NCBI RefSeq assembly: GCF_005503625.1
Contig: NZ_SCMX01000036.1
Coordinates: 1 to 64,000, forward strand
Length of the DNA stretch: 64,000 nucleotides
Origin: Cupriavidus sp. 2SB
GTDB lineage: Bacteria; Pseudomonadota; Gammaproteobacteria; Burkholderiales; Burkholderiaceae
Direction of reading: 5' to 3'
In this document: in pieces, positions 1 to 9,645 of the stretch
Position numbering within the stretch: position 1 is the stretch's first letter
Layout of the letters: each line of letters starts with the position of its first letter
The notes under the pieces: generated by a model
Told to the model about the DNA's origin: nothing
Database searches by the model: none
The model's input: only the letters and a program-made list of their open reading frames with translations
Position numbers and translations under genes: made by a program

Positions 1-62
1 AGTGACACTTCCTTCCACGGCATGGCAGGTCTCCCAAAAGACACTGCCAGCCAGTCTAGATG

Positions 63-103
63 TGTTACCCATGTCTCCGAACAGGTGTTACCTATGTGTC
101 CGG
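63..103. repeat. Two direct 18-bp repeats resembling an insertion-sequence end
   Basis: Two copies of a TGTTACCyATGTsTCCGr motif lie 23 bp apart (63-80 and 86-103) and match at 15 of 18 positions. Paired motifs of this kind are familiar to me from the terminal regions of transposable elements in Burkholderiales. No transposase is visible because the window begins here, so the link to an IS is an inference. The remaining bases of 1-147 hold no gene; they lie downstream of the LysR gene. Confidence 0.4.
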
Positions 104-147
104 GCTATACAAGTGGGAGAGGGGAGCAAACCACGGCAGATACAGCC

Positions 148-1053
148 TCAAAACGGCGCCCGATCCCCGCACAAATGCGTAATCAACAACCTGGCCGACA
201 CCGTCAGCCCCGCCGGGTCGCGCATGCCAATCAGTAGCGATCGTCGCGCCCACGCGTCCTGCAGCCCCACCAGCGCCAGGCCCATCGACTTGACGTGCGG
301 TTCCGCCGCGATTCTTGGCAGCACGCCAACGCCCAGTCCGGCCATGACCATGCGGCACATGGCGTCAAAGCTGCGCACCTGGATGCGCAACCGGAACTGG
401 CGCTCCAGCCGGCTACTCTCTTCGAGCAGGCGTGCCGCCAGCGATGTCACCTGCGGCAGGCTGACGAAATCGTATTCGAGCGCATCGGCATAGTGGACGG
501 CGCCCTGCTGAGCCAGCGGATGGCCCGGCGGCGTGATGATGACCAGTTCGTCCTGCCGGTACTCCACCGTCACCAGCCCCGTGCAGGGTGTGCGATCGGC
601 AAAGATACCGACATCGGCACGATTCTCCATCAGCGCGGCCACGATGTCGCTGCTGTTGTGTTCCTCGAGTTCGATGCGGATGGTGGGATGCTGGCGCATG
701 AACTGCGCCAGATCGTCGGGCAGGAACTGCGTGATCGCCGAGGTATTGGCGCAGACGCGCACCTGTCCGCGCACGCCTGACGCATAGTCCGACATCACGC
801 CGGCCATGCGTTCCACGTCCTGCAGGATGGTCAGCGCATGGTGAAAGCACGCCTGGCCGGCCTCGGTCAGTTGCACGCCGGCAGCATGTCGAAAGAACAG
901 CGGTGCGCCAACCGCGGTCTCCAGATCCGAGATCCGCTTGCTGGCAGCCGCCACGGCCAGGTGCGATTGCCGCGCTCCGGCCGAGATACTGCCCTGCCGG
1001 GCCACGGCCACGAACAGACCGAGCGTGACGAGATCGAAGCGCGCGAGATTCAT
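148..1053 (-). CDS. LysR-family transcriptional regulator
   Basis: This 301-residue protein has the usual LysR layout. A winged helix-turn-helix fills roughly residues 5-65 (LGLFVAVARQGSISAGARQ onwards), and a two-lobed effector-binding domain follows from about residue 90. The length is typical of the family. It starts only 4 bp after the recR stop on the same strand, so it is probably cotranscribed with dnaX-ybaB-recR instead of being divergent from a target operon as most LysR genes are. The target and effector cannot be read from the sequence. The DNA-binding family is clear; the physiological role is unknown. Confidence 0.85.
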   Translation of the reverse strand: MNLARFDLVTLGLFVAVARQGSISAGARQSHLAVAAASKRISDLETAVGAPLFFRHAAGVQLTEAGQACFHHALTILQDVERMAGVMSDYASGVRGQVRVCANTSAITQFLPDDLAQFMRQHPTIRIELEEHNSSDIVAALMENRADVGIFADRTPCTGLVTVEYRQDELVIITPPGHPLAQQGAVHYADALEYDFVSLPQVTSLAARLLEESSRLERQFRLRIQVRSFDAMCRMVMAGLGVGVLPRIAAEPHVKSMGLALVGLQDAWARRSLLIGMRDPAGLTVSARLLITHLCGDRAPF

Positions 1054-1057
1054 GCCG

Positions 1058-1672
1058 TTACAGCGTGCGCCGGTCCATCACGGCGCGGGCGATGGTGCCC
1101 GCATCCACGTATTCGAGTTCGCCGCCCACGGGCACGCCACGGGCCAACCGCGACACCTTGAGGCCACGCGCCTTCAGCATCTCGCCGATGTAGTGCGCAG
1201 TGGCCTCGCCCTCGCTCGTGAAATTGGTGGCCACGATCACCTCGGTGGCCGGCCCGCCAAACTCGGGGTCCGTGGCCCGCGCCAGCAAGCGGTCAAGGTG
1301 GATTTCCTTCGGGCCAATACCATCGAGCGGCGACAACCGCCCCATCAGCACGAAGTACTGGCCCCGGTATGTCAGCGTCTGCTCGATCATGATCTGATCG
1401 GCTGGTGTCTCCACCACGCACAGCAGCGACGCGTCGCGCTCCGCATCGCGGCAGGTCTCGCAGATGTCCTGCTCGGTGAACGTATTGCAGCGCTCGCAAT
1501 GGCGAATGCCGTCGGCCGCACCGCGCAAGGCGTCACCGAGCTTGCGCGCGCCGTCGCGGTCGTGCTGGAGCAGGTGATACGCCATGCGCTGGGCCGATTT
1601 CGGCCCCACGCCGGGTAGCACTTTCAGGGCCTCGACCAGCGCCTGCAGCGAGGTGGGCGGAGCCGCTTTCAT
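1058..1672 (-). CDS. recR: Recombination mediator protein RecR
   Basis: RecR works with RecO and RecF to load RecA on gapped or SSB-coated DNA. The 204 residues match the normal family size. An N-terminal helix-hairpin-helix ([13 protein letters not shown], about 19-31) is followed by a four-cysteine zinc finger (Cys59, Cys62, Cys71, Cys74), and then by a Toprim domain (about 80-175) beginning [10 protein letters not shown]. It follows ybaB on the same strand, and the dnaX-ybaB-recR order is conserved in many proteobacteria. The identification is secure. Confidence 0.97.
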   Translation of the reverse strand: MKAAPPTSLQALVEALKVLPGVGPKSAQRMAYHLLQHDRDGARKLGDALRGAADGIRHCERCNTFTEQDICETCRDAERDASLLCVVETPADQIMIEQTLTYRGQYFVLMGRLSPLDGIGPKEIHLDRLLARATDPEFGGPATEVIVATNFTSEGEATAHYIGEMLKARGLKVSRLARGVPVGGELEYVDAGTIARAVMDRRTL

Positions 1673-1712
1673 CGCGGCGCCGCCTGCGGAAATACTGGCA
1701 TCGATATATCGA

Positions 1713-2039
1713 TCAGAACGGCAGCTTGAAGCCCGGGGGCAGCGGCAGGCCCGACGTCATCGAGCCCATCTTTTCCTGCGTGGTGGCCTCGGCCTTGCGC
1801 ACGGCGTCGTTGAACGCGGCAGCCACGAGGTCTTCGAGCAGGTCCTTGTCATCAGCCAGCAGGCTCGGATCGATGGTGACGCGCTTCACGTCGTTCTTGC
1901 AGGTCATCAGCACTTTGACGAGACCGGCGCCGGACTGGCCCTCGACCTCGATCTGTGCCAACTGGTCCTGCATCTTCTTCATGTTTTCCTGCATCTGCTG
2001 GGCTTGCTTCATCAGCCCCGCCAGTTGACCTTTCATCAT
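1713..2039 (-). CDS. YbaB/EbfC family nucleoid-associated protein
   Basis: This is a 108-residue DNA-binding protein of the YbaB/EbfC family, which forms dimers that bind DNA and is nearly always encoded between dnaX and recR. The N-terminal half is a long charged helix ([20 protein letters not shown]), the middle carries the [18 protein letters not shown] strand region, and the C-terminus is proline-rich. The start at MMKG is preferred over a longer in-frame extension because an AAGGAG ribosome-binding site lies 8 bp upstream of it and the extension lacks family similarity. Confidence 0.93.
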   Translation of the reverse strand: MMKGQLAGLMKQAQQMQENMKKMQDQLAQIEVEGQSGAGLVKVLMTCKNDVKRVTIDPSLLADDKDLLEDLVAAAFNDAVRKAEATTQEKMGSMTSGLPLPPGFKLPF

Positions 2040-2121
2040 GGGATCACTCCTTGGAAATATGCGAAATAGGTAGTTATATACGGGCGGCGCTCCCTGGCTC
2101 CAGGCGGCCGCCTCTGGAATA

Positions 2122-4494
2122 TCAGGCGGCGCGCGGCTGCACCGAGCCCGGCACGATCTGTCCGCCAAACTCGCGCAGCAAACCCTGCACAAACGGATCG
2201 CGGTCGATCTCGGCCTCGGCTTCGCGCTGCCGTTCGGCGCGCGCAGCGGCATCCACCGCCGCTGCGGTGTGCGTGACCGCGCCAACCTCGCATTGCAGCC
2301 GCACTTCCACGCCGAATTCTTCGCTCAGGGCGGCCTGAAGGCGTTCGGCAACATTCGCTTCCGCCAGCGCCGCCACGGGGACGCGCAGATGCAGCGCGCG
2401 GCCCACCACACGGTGCATCTCGCTCTGCAACGCCAGTTGCTGTGCCAGACCCTTGAGCGGCAGACGAGCGGCAAGTTCCGGCCAGTCGCTGGTGAGCACG
2501 GGCGGCGTGCCATCGTCGGCAGCACTTGGGGCCACCGGCGGCACGGCCGGTGCCAGCGCCACAGCGGGTTCCGGCTCGGGTGCCGGCTTGCTGGCCTGCA
2601 TCGGCGGGGCGGATGGGGAGGTCGGGGCACGATGGCCGCGCGGCGCGCGGTCTACGGTTTCCGCTTCGAAACCGTTGTCGAAACCGCCGAAGTTCGGATC
2701 GAAGCCCGGATCGTAATCCTGCGACACACCGGGGTCAGCGTCGTACGGGCCGATCATCGGCAAGTCGGGCGGCATCTCTTCCCACGGCGGCACGTCGCTG
2801 GTCCGCGCAGCGGGTGCCGCCGGGGCGGGCCGTGCAGCGGATTCAGGCATTACTGCAGGACGCACAGCCGGTGCAACGGAAGGCGCTGGCGCGACGGGCG
2901 CGTCAGGCGCCGCCGTAGCAGCGGTGGCCGGACGCGAAGCCGAAGGCGGACGCAGCGGCTGGGCGGACTGGCGCTGCGCGGCGGCGGCCGTCGCACCCGC
3001 CATCGGCGGTGCGCCCATCCCTGCCGGACGCGCACCACCCTTGCCTGCCGATGCCTGACGCGCCGCGTCGAGTGCTGCACGGGCCGGAGACATCGGCGCG
3101 CGGCTGGCGGATGGCGCAGCAGGCGCGGATGCCGTGTTCGGGGCGGCAGGGGCTGGCGGGACAGCAGCAGCCGGTGCCGCCACCGGCCGGGCTTCCTGCA
3201 CCATCGGCTGCGGTGGCACGGCTCGCACCGGGGCAGCTTCGATCTTCGGCGGGGCCGATGGCATTGGCGCTGCCACTGCAGCAACCGGCGCCACCGCCAT
3301 CGCACGCGGCGCAGCACCGCCCGGCGCGCTGGCCGGACGCGGACGCGCCACCTGCTGGCCGCCGCCCTGCCCGCCTGCCGGCGTGGCCGGCGCAGCCGAG
3401 GGACGGAATGCCAGCATGCGCAACAGCGTCATCGTGAAGCCGGCGTATTCGTCCGGCGCCAGCGCAAGCTCGCTTCGGCCCAGGTTGGCAATCTGATAGA
3501 AAAGCTGGATTTCCTGTGAGTCGAACTGACCAGCCAGCCGACGCACGTCCTCGGCCTCGGGCCATTCGTCCTGTACCGATGCCGGCACCGCCTGCGCCAG
3601 CGCGATCTTGTGCAGCAGCGAACCCAGGTCCTGCAGCGCGCCGGCAAACGACAGACTGCGATCCGCCATCGCATCGGCAATTCCGATCATCGCGGCGCCA
3701 TCCTCTGCGGCCAGCGCATCGAGCAGTTGCACGAGGTAGCTCTGGTCGATGGCGCCGAGCATGCCACGCACGGCATCCTCGGATACCTGGCCGGCACTGT
3801 AGGCGATGGCCTGATCGGTCAGCGACAATGCATCGCGCATCGAACCATGGGCAGCCTGCGCCAGCAGCCGCAGTGCGCTGCCATCGTGCTGGATGCCTTC
3901 CTGCCCCAGGATGTGGTCGAGGTGCGAGACGATATGCCCTGGCGGCATCTGCTTGAGGTTGAACTGCAGGCAGCGCGACAGAACGGTAACCGGGATCTTC
4001 TGCGGATCGGTCGTGGCCAGGATGAACTTGACGTGTCCGGGCGGCTCTTCCAGCGTCTTCAGCATGGCGTTGAAGGCGTGGTTGGTCAGCATGTGGACTT
4101 CGTCGATCATGTAGACCTTGAAACGGCCGACCGACGGCGCATAGACCGCCTTGTCCAGCAGTTGCGCCATTTCATCGACGCCGCGGTTCGAAGCCGCGTC
4201 CATCTCGATGTAATCGACGAACCGCCCGCTGTCGATTTCCGTACACGCCTGGCACTGGCCGCACGGCTGGGCGGTGATGCCGCCGTTGCCGTCAGGGCCG
4301 GTACAGTTGAGCGCCTTGGCCAGAATCCGGGACAAAGTGGTCTTGCCCACCCCGCGCGTACCGGTAAACAGGTAGGCGTGATGCAGCCGTTGCTGTTCCA
4401 GCGCGTGCGTGAGCGCGCGGACCACGTGCTCCTGGCCGACCAGCGTGGTGAAATCCCGTGGGCGCCATTTGCGCGCTAGAACTTGATAACTCAT
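2122..4494 (-). CDS. dnaX: DNA polymerase III subunit tau/gamma (clamp loader)
   Basis: DnaX is the ATPase that forms the replicative clamp loader and, as tau, ties polymerase cores to the helicase. The product is 790 residues when started at [12 protein letters not shown], the conserved N-terminus; an upstream in-frame stretch is non-homologous. A Walker A motif (GTRGVGKTT) sits near residue 45, a four-cysteine zinc module (CTGP...CGQCQAC) near 65-80, and the Walker B/sensor region ([10 protein letters not shown]) near 120-130. Residues from about 370 to 640 form an Ala/Pro-rich linker. The C-terminal 150 residues match the tau alpha-binding region. I saw no clear A-rich slippery heptamer of the kind that yields gamma in E. 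coli. Confidence 0.96.
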   Translation of the reverse strand: MSYQVLARKWRPRDFTTLVGQEHVVRALTHALEQQRLHHAYLFTGTRGVGKTTLSRILAKALNCTGPDGNGGITAQPCGQCQACTEIDSGRFVDYIEMDAASNRGVDEMAQLLDKAVYAPSVGRFKVYMIDEVHMLTNHAFNAMLKTLEEPPGHVKFILATTDPQKIPVTVLSRCLQFNLKQMPPGHIVSHLDHILGQEGIQHDGSALRLLAQAAHGSMRDALSLTDQAIAYSAGQVSEDAVRGMLGAIDQSYLVQLLDALAAEDGAAMIGIADAMADRSLSFAGALQDLGSLLHKIALAQAVPASVQDEWPEAEDVRRLAGQFDSQEIQLFYQIANLGRSELALAPDEYAGFTMTLLRMLAFRPSAAPATPAGGQGGGQQVARPRPASAPGGAAPRAMAVAPVAAVAAPMPSAPPKIEAAPVRAVPPQPMVQEARPVAAPAAAVPPAPAAPNTASAPAAPSASRAPMSPARAALDAARQASAGKGGARPAGMGAPPMAGATAAAAQRQSAQPLRPPSASRPATAATAAPDAPVAPAPSVAPAVRPAVMPESAARPAPAAPAARTSDVPPWEEMPPDLPMIGPYDADPGVSQDYDPGFDPNFGGFDNGFEAETVDRAPRGHRAPTSPSAPPMQASKPAPEPEPAVALAPAVPPVAPSAADDGTPPVLTSDWPELAARLPLKGLAQQLALQSEMHRVVGRALHLRVPVAALAEANVAERLQAALSEEFGVEVRLQCEVGAVTHTAAAVDAAARAERQREAEAEIDRDPFVQGLLREFGGQIVPGSVQPRAA

Positions 4495-4544
4495 GGCGGC
4501 GATTGTAGCAAAACGCAGACCCGGGCGACCGGGCGCGCCCCAAC

Positions 4545-4571
4545 GAAAAAGCCCCGCCATACGGGCGGGGC
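4545..4571 (-). terminator. Rho-independent terminator after lctP
   Basis: An 8-bp GC stem (4551-4558 with 4564-4571) has a 5-nt loop and is followed, on the minus strand, by TTTTT. It lies between the lctP stop and the dnaX start, so it should end the lctP transcript before dnaX. Confidence 0.85.
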
Positions 4572-4597
4572 TTCAGGCTGCTGCAGCGATCCGGCGA

Positions 4598-6274
4598 TCA
4601 GTGGATCACCATCAGCGTGAACGGATACACATACGCCTGCAGCGTCACGAACAGGCCCACCATGATCGCCAGCACAACCGAGTGGAAGAACACGTAGCGC
4701 AGGATCTCGCCCTCGTGCCCGTACCACTTGGTCGCGGTGGATGCCACCACGATGGACTGCGCATCGATCATCTTGCCCATCACGCCACCCGAACTGTTGG
4801 CCGCTGCCATCAGCGTGGGAGACAGGCCCAATTGCTCGGCTGTGGTCTTCTGCAATCCGCCGAACAGCACGTTCGACGCCGTGTCGGAACCTGTCAGCGC
4901 CACACCCAGCCAGCCCAGCATCGTACCGAATAGCGGATAGAACACGCCGGTCTGTGCAAACGCCAGCCCCAACGTGGCGTCCAGGCCCGAATAGCGGGTC
5001 AGGTAGCCGATACCGAACATCGCGCAGATCGTCAGCAGCGAGTAACGCACCAGCTTGATGGTCTCCCAATACTCCTTGAACAGGCGAGGGATGGAATAGC
5101 CCATCAGCAGCCCGCCAACCACCGCCGACACCAGAATGCCGGTGCCAGCCATCGACAGCACATTGAAGTTGAAGACCGCACCTTCGGCGATTTCCTTCGG
5201 CACCACGGGCGGGCCCTTGAGAATGGCCTTGTCCAGACCCGGAATCGGATACTTCCAGAGCCAGATCCCATCCATCAGCTTCTTGAATTCCGGCACGCCC
5301 CAGACAAACACGAAGACCGTCAGAATTACCCACGGCACCCATGCCTTGACCACCGAGATGCTGGCCGATGCCGCGTTGGCCTTGGCGTCCGCTTCGAGCG
5401 CTTCGGGATGGTCGATCTTGGAGTCGTCATGGCGACCCAGGATCCGCGTCGAGGTCCAGATTTCCTTCGGGCGCCATACCTTCAGGAACATCGTCAGGCA
5501 GCCCATCGAGATCAGCGCCGAGATGACGTCCACCAGCCACGGGCCGTGGAAGTTCGACACCAGGAACTGCGGCACTGCGAAGCTGACGCCCGCCACGAGA
5601 ATCGCGGGCCAGATCGCGAGCATGCCGCGGAAGCCCGCGAACGCCCAGATCAGCCAGAACGGCACCAGCACGGAGAAGAACGGCAGTTGGCGACCGATCA
5701 TTGCGGACAACTGCACCTGATCGATACCGGTCACCGACGACAGCCCGATGATCGGCGCACCCAGCGCGCCAAAGGCCACGGGCGCCGTATTGGCGATCAG
5801 CGCCAGACCCGACGCCGCCAGCGGCGAGAAGCCGAGGCCGATCAGGATGGCACCGGTCACGGCCACCGGCGTACCGAAGCCCGCCGCGCCCTCGAAGAAC
5901 GCGCCGAAGCTGAACGCCACCAGCAGCAGTTGCAGGCGGCGATCCTCGGTCACACCGGAGATCGAGTTCTGCAAGACCTTGAATGACCCGTTCAACGTGG
6001 TCAGCCGGTGCAGGAAAATAATATTGAGAACGATCCAACCGATGGGGAACAGACCGGACACGATGCCGAACCCGGCCGCCTTGCCCGCCATCGCGGCCGG
6101 CATGCCGAACACGAACGACGCGACCACGACGCCGACCACCAGCGCCAGCCCGGCCGCCAGGTGCGCCTGCATATGGAAAAACGCCAGCGCTGCAAGCAAC
6201 ACAGCAACCGGCACACCCGCGGCAATAGTGGACAGCGCCATACTGCCGAGCGGGTCGTAGACTTGACTCCACAC
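4598..6274 (-). CDS. lctP: L-lactate permease (LctP family)
   Basis: This is an inner-membrane proton symporter for lactate (and often glycolate), 558 residues when read from a GTG codon giving VWSQVYDPLGS. That N-terminus matches the LctP family, and GAGGAG stands 7 bp upstream of the GTG; the longer open frame has no such support. The protein is hydrophobic throughout, with about a dozen predicted membrane segments, and carries family stretches such as EGAAGFGTPVAVTGAIL and LTGSDTASNVLFGGLQ. A terminator separates it from dnaX, so it forms its own transcription unit. No lactate dehydrogenase gene is adjacent. Confidence 0.93.
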   Translation of the reverse strand: MWSQVYDPLGSMALSTIAAGVPVAVLLAALAFFHMQAHLAAGLALVVGVVVASFVFGMPAAMAGKAAGFGIVSGLFPIGWIVLNIIFLHRLTTLNGSFKVLQNSISGVTEDRRLQLLLVAFSFGAFFEGAAGFGTPVAVTGAILIGLGFSPLAASGLALIANTAPVAFGALGAPIIGLSSVTGIDQVQLSAMIGRQLPFFSVLVPFWLIWAFAGFRGMLAIWPAILVAGVSFAVPQFLVSNFHGPWLVDVISALISMGCLTMFLKVWRPKEIWTSTRILGRHDDSKIDHPEALEADAKANAASASISVVKAWVPWVILTVFVFVWGVPEFKKLMDGIWLWKYPIPGLDKAILKGPPVVPKEIAEGAVFNFNVLSMAGTGILVSAVVGGLLMGYSIPRLFKEYWETIKLVRYSLLTICAMFGIGYLTRYSGLDATLGLAFAQTGVFYPLFGTMLGWLGVALTGSDTASNVLFGGLQKTTAEQLGLSPTLMAAANSSGGVMGKMIDAQSIVVASTATKWYGHEGEILRYVFFHSVVLAIMVGLFVTLQAYVYPFTLMVIH

Positions 6275-6610
6275 GATTGAATCCTCCTCTGGTTGAAACG
6301 GCCATACGCCTCTGACGGGCTTGGCGGCCGATACTGCCCTGCAGGCGACGCAAACGCCGCACGCAGACAACAGAAAGGAGATTGTAAGTACGAGGTTCCC
6401 GGCAACGATCCCTAAATTCAGTCACCAAAGTGATGAATCGGATTCAGGGATCAGGGTTTTTGCTGGGAGCAGGCTTAAGTACCTCCTTACAACCATCGCG
6501 GGAGGGTACTCCTTCAAACGGGTGTTCGAGGCGCGGAAGGATGCTGCTTGCTCCCCTCTTCCGCGAGCGGGAGAGGGGAGAAAAGCGACGGCGAAGTTAC
6601 GCGGCTCCGC
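6275..6610. promoter_or_regulatory. lctP upstream region with a 13-bp palindrome and candidate -10
   Basis: This gene-free stretch separates lctP from nrdJ. On the minus strand a TACAAT hexamer (6386-6381) could be the lctP -10 box, leaving a leader of about 100 nt; no matching -35 is obvious. The perfect palindrome TGAATC-G-GATTCA (6434-6446) and an adjacent TCAC-N4-GTGA (6422-6433) lie about 50-70 bp upstream of that position, where an activator or repressor could bind. The remainder includes an imperfect inverted repeat (6477-6514) and a palindromic repeat listed separately. Confidence 0.4.
6551..6580. repeat. REP-like palindrome (copy 1)
   Basis: This is a 14-bp stem with one G-T pair, built on CTCCCCTCTtCCGC and its complement, about 30 bp 3' of the nrdJ stop. 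The same GCGGGAGAGGGGAG core recurs near 9.5 kb, and a shortened variant lies near 23.5 kb. It may also act as the nrdJ transcription end. Confidence 0.65.
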
Positions 6611-9097
6611 TTACCCACACTCCCCCACATACCCACAATTCGCGCACTTCGCGCAGCCATCCACCTTGTGCAATGCATGCGCACCACACTCCGGGCAACG
6701 CTTGCCGGTACCCAGTCCCGTAGCGGATGTGGCGGGAGATGATTGCGTTGGCCGCGCCAAGGTCACGGCAGTCTCCCCACCGTCACGCCGCGCCAGCCTT
6801 GCGGCCAGCGCCTGAGCCGGCACCTGACCGCCTTCATCGTCCAGGAATCCACGCTTGATCAGGATGCGCTGCAGCGCGTAGCTCAAGGCAGCCACTTCGG
6901 AATCGTGGAAGCGCGGCACCTCGGTGCCGTCCTGGCGCACAAGCGACCCGTAGCGAACCGTGCCCTTGTCCCACACCACGTTTCGCATATCGGCCAATGC
7001 CTTGGCAATCGGGCCACCCGAACGGGCTACCATCGAGAGCAGGCGCATCGTCGAGGTAATCCACTGCTGGCCTTCGGACCGCTGTCCCGCCGGCATGAAG
7101 AACTCGATCGGCCGCTCGATCGTCACGGCCTGTCCATCGACGATGCCCGCGACGCGCATGAAGTTCACAGTCAGATAGACGGTCTTGTGCCCTTCGTATG
7201 TGAGGTATTCGACCTTGGATGTCACGCCTTCAAGGTCACCCAGCGGACGACTGCCGAACGGCCGCAACAGCGGGTCATCGTCCGTGGCCGGAGCGGCTGG
7301 CGTGACCGGCGCAACGGGCGTCACCGAGAGCACGGCACCCAGCACCTGGTTCGGCCGGTACGTGGCCAGCCCCTTGAGACCTGCCTTCCATGCTTCGAGG
7401 TACAGATTGCGGAAAGCCTCGTAGGGATAGTCTTCCGGCACGTTCACCGTCTTGCTGATACTCGTATCGATATAAGGCTGCACGGCCTCCAGCATACGCA
7501 TATGATCGAGTGCCGACATCTGCAGCGCTGTGACGAAGCTCTCCGGCAGTTGCTCGACATCGCCGCCCATGTGCCGATACAGCCGCCATGCGTGATCGGC
7601 CACTTCGAACGTCCGGAAGCTGTCATCGGGCATGCGCTTGCGGCGGTTGTAGGTCCACGAAAACGCCGGTTCGATGCCATTCGACGCGTTGTCCGCGAAC
7701 GCCAGCGTGATCGTGCCCGTCGGCGCAATCGACAACAGATGCGAGTTGCGCAACCCGTGTTCACCGATGGCATCGCGCACCGCTTCGGGCAACCGGCTGA
7801 CGAAGCCTCCGCGCAGGTACTGGTTTGCATCGAACAGGGGGAATCGCCCCTTCTCGTCGGCCAGTTCCGCCGAGGCAAGGTAGGCGTTGTCGCGCATCGT
7901 CTCCGAGATCCGCCCTGCCATGTCGCGCGCGGCATTGGTGTCGTAGCGCAGGCCCAGCATGACCAGGGCGCTGCCCAGCCCCAGGAAACCGAGCCCGATG
8001 CGGCGTTTGGCCTGCGCCTCCGCCTCTTGCTCGGCCAACGGCCAGTACGTGATGTCGAGCACGTTGTCGAGCATGCGCGTCGATACCCGCACCACCTCGG
8101 CAAACGCCTCGAAATCGAAATGTGCTTCGCCCGTGAGCGGCTGGCGAACGAAGCGCGTCAGATTGATCGATCCCAGACAGCAGCAGCCATACGACGGCAG
8201 CGGCTGTTCGGCGCACGGATTGGTGGCCTCGATCTGTTCGCAGTAATAGAGGTTGTTGTCGGCATTGATGCGCGACAGAAACAAGATGCCCGGCTCGGCA
8301 TGATCGTAGGTGGCCTGCATGACCTGATCCCACAGCCGGCGGGCCGGCACGCGACGATACACCCACATGCCATCGTCGCGCCGGTATGCGCCGGCGTCGA
8401 TGGCGTCCATGCCTGGTTCGGCTTCATGCACGAGCTCCACTTCCGCGTCGGCTTCCACCGCCTGCATGAATGCGTCCGTCACACCAATCGAGATATTGAA
8501 GTTGCTCAGGTCCCCACGGTCCTTGGCATGGATGAAGCTCTCGATGTCCGGGTGGTCGCAGCGCAGCACGCCCATCTGTGCACCGCGCCGCGCGCCGGCG
8601 GACTCCACCGTGGCGCAAGACGCGTCAAAGACTTTCATGAACGAGACCGGACCCGATGCACGCGAATGCGTGGCACGCACCAGCGCGCCACCCGGCCGGA
8701 TCGAGGAGAAGTCATAACCGACACCGCCTCCGCGTCGCATTGTCTCGGCCGCCTGGGCCACGGCCGTATAGATGCTGGGCTTGCCGCCCCTGGATTCGGA
8801 AACCGAATCGCCCACGGGCTGTACAAAGCAGTTGATCAGCGTGGCCTGAATGCCGGTGCCGGCCGCCGAGTTGATTCGCCCCGCAGGTACGAAGCCGTTG
8901 TCTTGCGCCCAAAGGAATCGCGCTGCCCACGCTTCGCGGCGATCGGCAGGTTCCACCTCGGCCAGCGCCCGCGCCACGCGTCGACGGACATCGTCGATCG
9001 TCCGCTCCTCGCCCTTGGCGTACTTTTCCTGCAGCACTTCGATGGAGATTTCTTGCGGCACGAGTGCGCCGCGGAGGATCTGGTCGTTTGCGTTCAT
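6611..9097 (-). CDS. nrdJ: Adenosylcobalamin-dependent (class II) ribonucleotide reductase
   Basis: NrdJ reduces ribonucleotides to deoxyribonucleotides using a cobalamin radical and does not need oxygen. The product is 828 residues when started at [10 protein letters not shown]; an upstream extension is unrelated to the family. The catalytic [12 protein letters not shown] motif lies near residue 310, and [21 protein letters not shown] is the family glycine-rich phosphate-binding region. The C-terminal 30 residues hold a cysteine cluster (CPEC...CAKCANC) typical of this subfamily and probably act in active-site re-reduction. No other reductase subunit is nearby. I see no cobalamin riboswitch in the short upstream region. 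Confidence 0.94.
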   Translation of the reverse strand: MNANDQILRGALVPQEISIEVLQEKYAKGEERTIDDVRRRVARALAEVEPADRREAWAARFLWAQDNGFVPAGRINSAAGTGIQATLINCFVQPVGDSVSESRGGKPSIYTAVAQAAETMRRGGGVGYDFSSIRPGGALVRATHSRASGPVSFMKVFDASCATVESAGARRGAQMGVLRCDHPDIESFIHAKDRGDLSNFNISIGVTDAFMQAVEADAEVELVHEAEPGMDAIDAGAYRRDDGMWVYRRVPARRLWDQVMQATYDHAEPGILFLSRINADNNLYYCEQIEATNPCAEQPLPSYGCCCLGSINLTRFVRQPLTGEAHFDFEAFAEVVRVSTRMLDNVLDITYWPLAEQEAEAQAKRRIGLGFLGLGSALVMLGLRYDTNAARDMAGRISETMRDNAYLASAELADEKGRFPLFDANQYLRGGFVSRLPEAVRDAIGEHGLRNSHLLSIAPTGTITLAFADNASNGIEPAFSWTYNRRKRMPDDSFRTFEVADHAWRLYRHMGGDVEQLPESFVTALQMSALDHMRMLEAVQPYIDTSISKTVNVPEDYPYEAFRNLYLEAWKAGLKGLATYRPNQVLGAVLSVTPVAPVTPAAPATDDDPLLRPFGSRPLGDLEGVTSKVEYLTYEGHKTVYLTVNFMRVAGIVDGQAVTIERPIEFFMPAGQRSEGQQWITSTMRLLSMVARSGGPIAKALADMRNVVWDKGTVRYGSLVRQDGTEVPRFHDSEVAALSYALQRILIKRGFLDDEGGQVPAQALAARLARRDGGETAVTLARPTQSSPATSATGLGTGKRCPECGAHALHKVDGCAKCANCGYVGECG

Positions 9098-9247
9098 GCC
9101 CAACCTGTGTCGATGAGAATGTACCGGCTGAAATTCGCCGTCCGCCATGCTGCCAGCATGGCCACACACCACCCCGGTGTCAGATCAAAAGCCGCTCAAG
9201 AAAACATCGCATAACAACGAAATTCAGACCGCCGCTTCAGATTGAGT

Positions 9248-9253
9248 TAGAAT
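9248..9253 (+). promoter_or_regulatory. -10 box of the signal recognition particle RNA gene
   Basis: TAGAAT lies 7 bp before the predicted 5' end of the ffs RNA. The best -35 candidate, TTCAGA at 9223-9228, is weak and 19 bp away. Confidence 0.5.
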
Positions 9254-9260
9254 GCCGGTC

Positions 9261-9358
9261 GGACGGGCCTCCTCGCATGGTGGCGCGGTCAACCTGGTCA
9301 GGTCGGGAACGAAGCAGCCACAGCCGTTTTCCACCAGTGCCGAGGGTCAGGCTCGTCC
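9261..9358 (+). ncRNA. ffs: Bacterial signal recognition particle RNA (4.5S)
   Basis: The 98-nt sequence has the invariant SRP domain IV: GGTCAGGTCGGGAACGAAGCAGCC holds the tetraloop and symmetric internal loop that bind Ffh. The two ends (GACGGGCCT and AGGCTCGTC) pair to close the hairpin. A T-rich tract after the 3' end (from 9361) is consistent with termination. It lies between the divergent nrdJ promoter region and the addA 3' end. Confidence 0.93.
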
Positions 9359-9474
9359 CCCTTCTTGTTTTTCTTGTTGTTCTTGCGGACTTCTCCGCGC
9401 CTTCCTGCTCATTCAGAATCTTCGCGCCATCGCATTGATGAAGCGCGAGCCCTTCTTTTCTCCCGCTGTTTGCT

Positions 9475-9597
9475 CCCCTCTCCCACTACGTGGGAGAGGG
9501 GTCGGGGGAGAGGGCAATGCGGTTCTGCTTGCCAACTTGTCGCAATTTGAACTGCTGGCCCTCTCCCCCAGCCCCTCTCCCGCTCGCGGGAGAGGGG
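9475..9597. repeat. Pair of REP-like palindromes in inverted arrangement (copies 2 and 3)
   Basis: Two 12-bp perfect stems (9475-9501, loop TAC; 9572-9597, loop TC) share the CCCCTCTCCC core. They are flanked on their inner sides by complementary tracts (GGGGGAGAGGG at 9504-9514 and CCCTCTCCCCC at 9559-9569), so the whole 123 bp can fold as one large cruciform. The layout resembles the paired REP units called BIMEs. It lies 3' of addA and nothing else is coded in 9359-9645. Confidence 0.7.
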
Positions 9598-9645
9598 AGA
9601 AAACCAGCAGCAGGACAGTTGAACCTATTCTGCGCCCAATCCCCC

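Noticed and set aside
2122-4494. A programmed frameshift in dnaX
   Set aside because: No A-rich slippery heptamer with a following stop in the shifted frame was found by eye in the Pro/Ala-rich region.
6743-9214. An 823-residue open frame on the plus strand
   Set aside because: It is the complement of nrdJ and shows no family features.
9098-9260. A cobalamin riboswitch before the B12-dependent reductase
   Set aside because: The gap is short and lacks the conserved core of the B12 element; none was found.
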